From Lachnospira sp. (GTDB lineage Bacteria > Bacillota > Clostridia > Lachnospirales > Lachnospiraceae), in NCBI GenBank assembly GCA_017626275.1, contig JAGAJD010000128.1, positions 1-5,639 on the forward strand: 5,639 nucleotides of DNA. Reading direction: 5' to 3'. Below are positions 5,158 through 5,639 of this stretch, piece by piece. The notes under the pieces are model-generated. The model had not been told where the DNA came from, searched no databases, and worked only from the letters and a program-made list of their open reading frames with translations. Each line of letters starts with the position of its first letter. Position 1 is the stretch's first letter. Both the position numbers and the translations under genes were made by a program.

Positions 5158-5639
5158 AATCAAATCCCTTACTACCTCAGACGCAATCAAAAGTCCTGCT
5201 GAAGCCGGAACAAATGAAACACTTCCCGGAATACACCTTCTTGCATTATCTTCAAGCGGTGCTGATACCTTAATCGGCTTCTCAGTAGAATACACAACCT
5301 TTAACTTTTTAACTCCCCGTTTTTTTAATTCATATCTCATGACACGGGCCAGAGGACACACAGATGTCTTATAAATATCCGAAATTTCAAGCAGTGACGG
5401 ATTTAACTTATTTCCCGTACCCATGCTGCTTATAACAGGAGTACCTGACTTCTGTGCCTCTAAAACAATATCTATCTTTGCCGCCACAGTATCAATGCAG
5501 TCTATTACATAGTCATACTCTTCAAATCTATATTCATCATGATTGTCAGGCAGATAAAAACTTTTGTGCAGTTCAACTTCAAGCTCCGGATTAATGTCAA
5601 GCAACCTTTTCTTCATGACTTCTACCTTAGGCTCTCCCA
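5152..5639 (-). CDS. tcdA: tRNA threonylcarbamoyladenosine dehydratase (TcdA/CsdL), C-terminal part; gene runs off the right edge
   Basis: E1/ThiF-like enzyme that uses ATP to close t6A at position 37 of ANN-decoding tRNAs into cyclic t6A. The visible 161 codons start mid-gene; the family is usually about 230-270 aa, so the N-terminal Rossmann part with its glycine-rich ATP motif is off the window. Visible blocks: GEPKVEVMKKRLLDINPELE at the edge, YDYVIDCIDTVAAK (the conserved VIDxID segment), PVISSMGTGNKLNP, ISDIYKTSVCPLARVMR, KLKVVYSTEKP, and GSVSFVPASAGLLIASEVV near the end. The frame continues upstream of the ATG at 5616 with matching family sequence (GEPKVEV), so that ATG is internal. 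The stop codon TAA is at 5154-5152. No terminator follows, so some transcription may run on into spoIVA. Confidence 0.93.
   Translation of the reverse strand, partial: GEPKVEVMKKRLLDINPELEVELHKSFYLPDNHDEYRFEEYDYVIDCIDTVAAKIDIVLEAQKSGTPVISSMGTGNKLNPSLLEISDIYKTSVCPLARVMRYELKKRGVKKLKVVYSTEKPIKVSAPLEDNARRCIPGSVSFVPASAGLLIASEVVRDLIA

Noticed and set aside
5139..5160. TAAAAT at the end of tcdA as a sigma-A -10 for spoIVA
   Set aside because: No acceptable -35 is found about 17 bases upstream, and spoIVA is expected to be sporulation-controlled.
5046..5273. 75-aa plus-strand frame spanning the tcdA-spoIVA gap
   Set aside because: It is antisense to both genes and to the promoter region, and the product shows no motif.

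Overview
The window looks like chromosome of a low-GC, spore-forming Firmicute, most likely a Clostridia/Lachnospiraceae-type anaerobe. The evidence is an AT-rich sequence, strong AGGAGG-type ribosome binding sites, a complete spoIVA spore-coat gene, and AlaS, Apt and SpoIVA proteins that read like those of Lachnospiraceae. All seven recognised genes lie on the minus strand, so transcription runs from high to low coordinates. Nothing suggests a mobile element, CRISPR array, tRNA or rRNA. No gene-free stretch exceeds about 120 bases.

In the direction of transcription, the layout is as follows. (1) 5639-5152: the C-terminal two thirds of a ThiF/E1-like enzyme, TcdA, which makes cyclic t6A in tRNA. 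(2) A 48-54 base gap carries a candidate sigma-E promoter and an inverted repeat that could hide the next ribosome binding site. (3) 5097-3616: spoIVA, the ATPase that forms the basement layer of the spore coat. (4) A 116-base gap holds a candidate sigma-A extended -10 promoter, immediately followed by a long, almost perfect hairpin. (5) 3499-565: a tight three-gene unit, apt - deoD - membrane MutS-like ATPase, with gaps of 9 and 1 bases. (6) A weak terminator-like hairpin and a clear promoter sit back to back. (7) 466-308: a 52-residue single-pass membrane protein. (8) 253-1: the start of alaS, which runs off the window.

Functionally, DeoD releases free purine bases from nucleosides and Apt turns adenine back into AMP, so apt-deoD is a purine salvage pair. 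The third gene of that unit encodes an unusual MutS relative. It keeps the MutS core/lever start and the full MutS ATPase, lacks the mismatch-recognition domains, and has one N-terminal plus two internal membrane segments. Its role is not established.

The most noteworthy points are this membrane MutS protein in a salvage operon, the 16-bp hairpin placed at the expected transcription start of apt, and the layout upstream of spoIVA. There, a read-through transcript from tcdA could fold over the spoIVA ribosome binding site while a sigma-E transcript could not.
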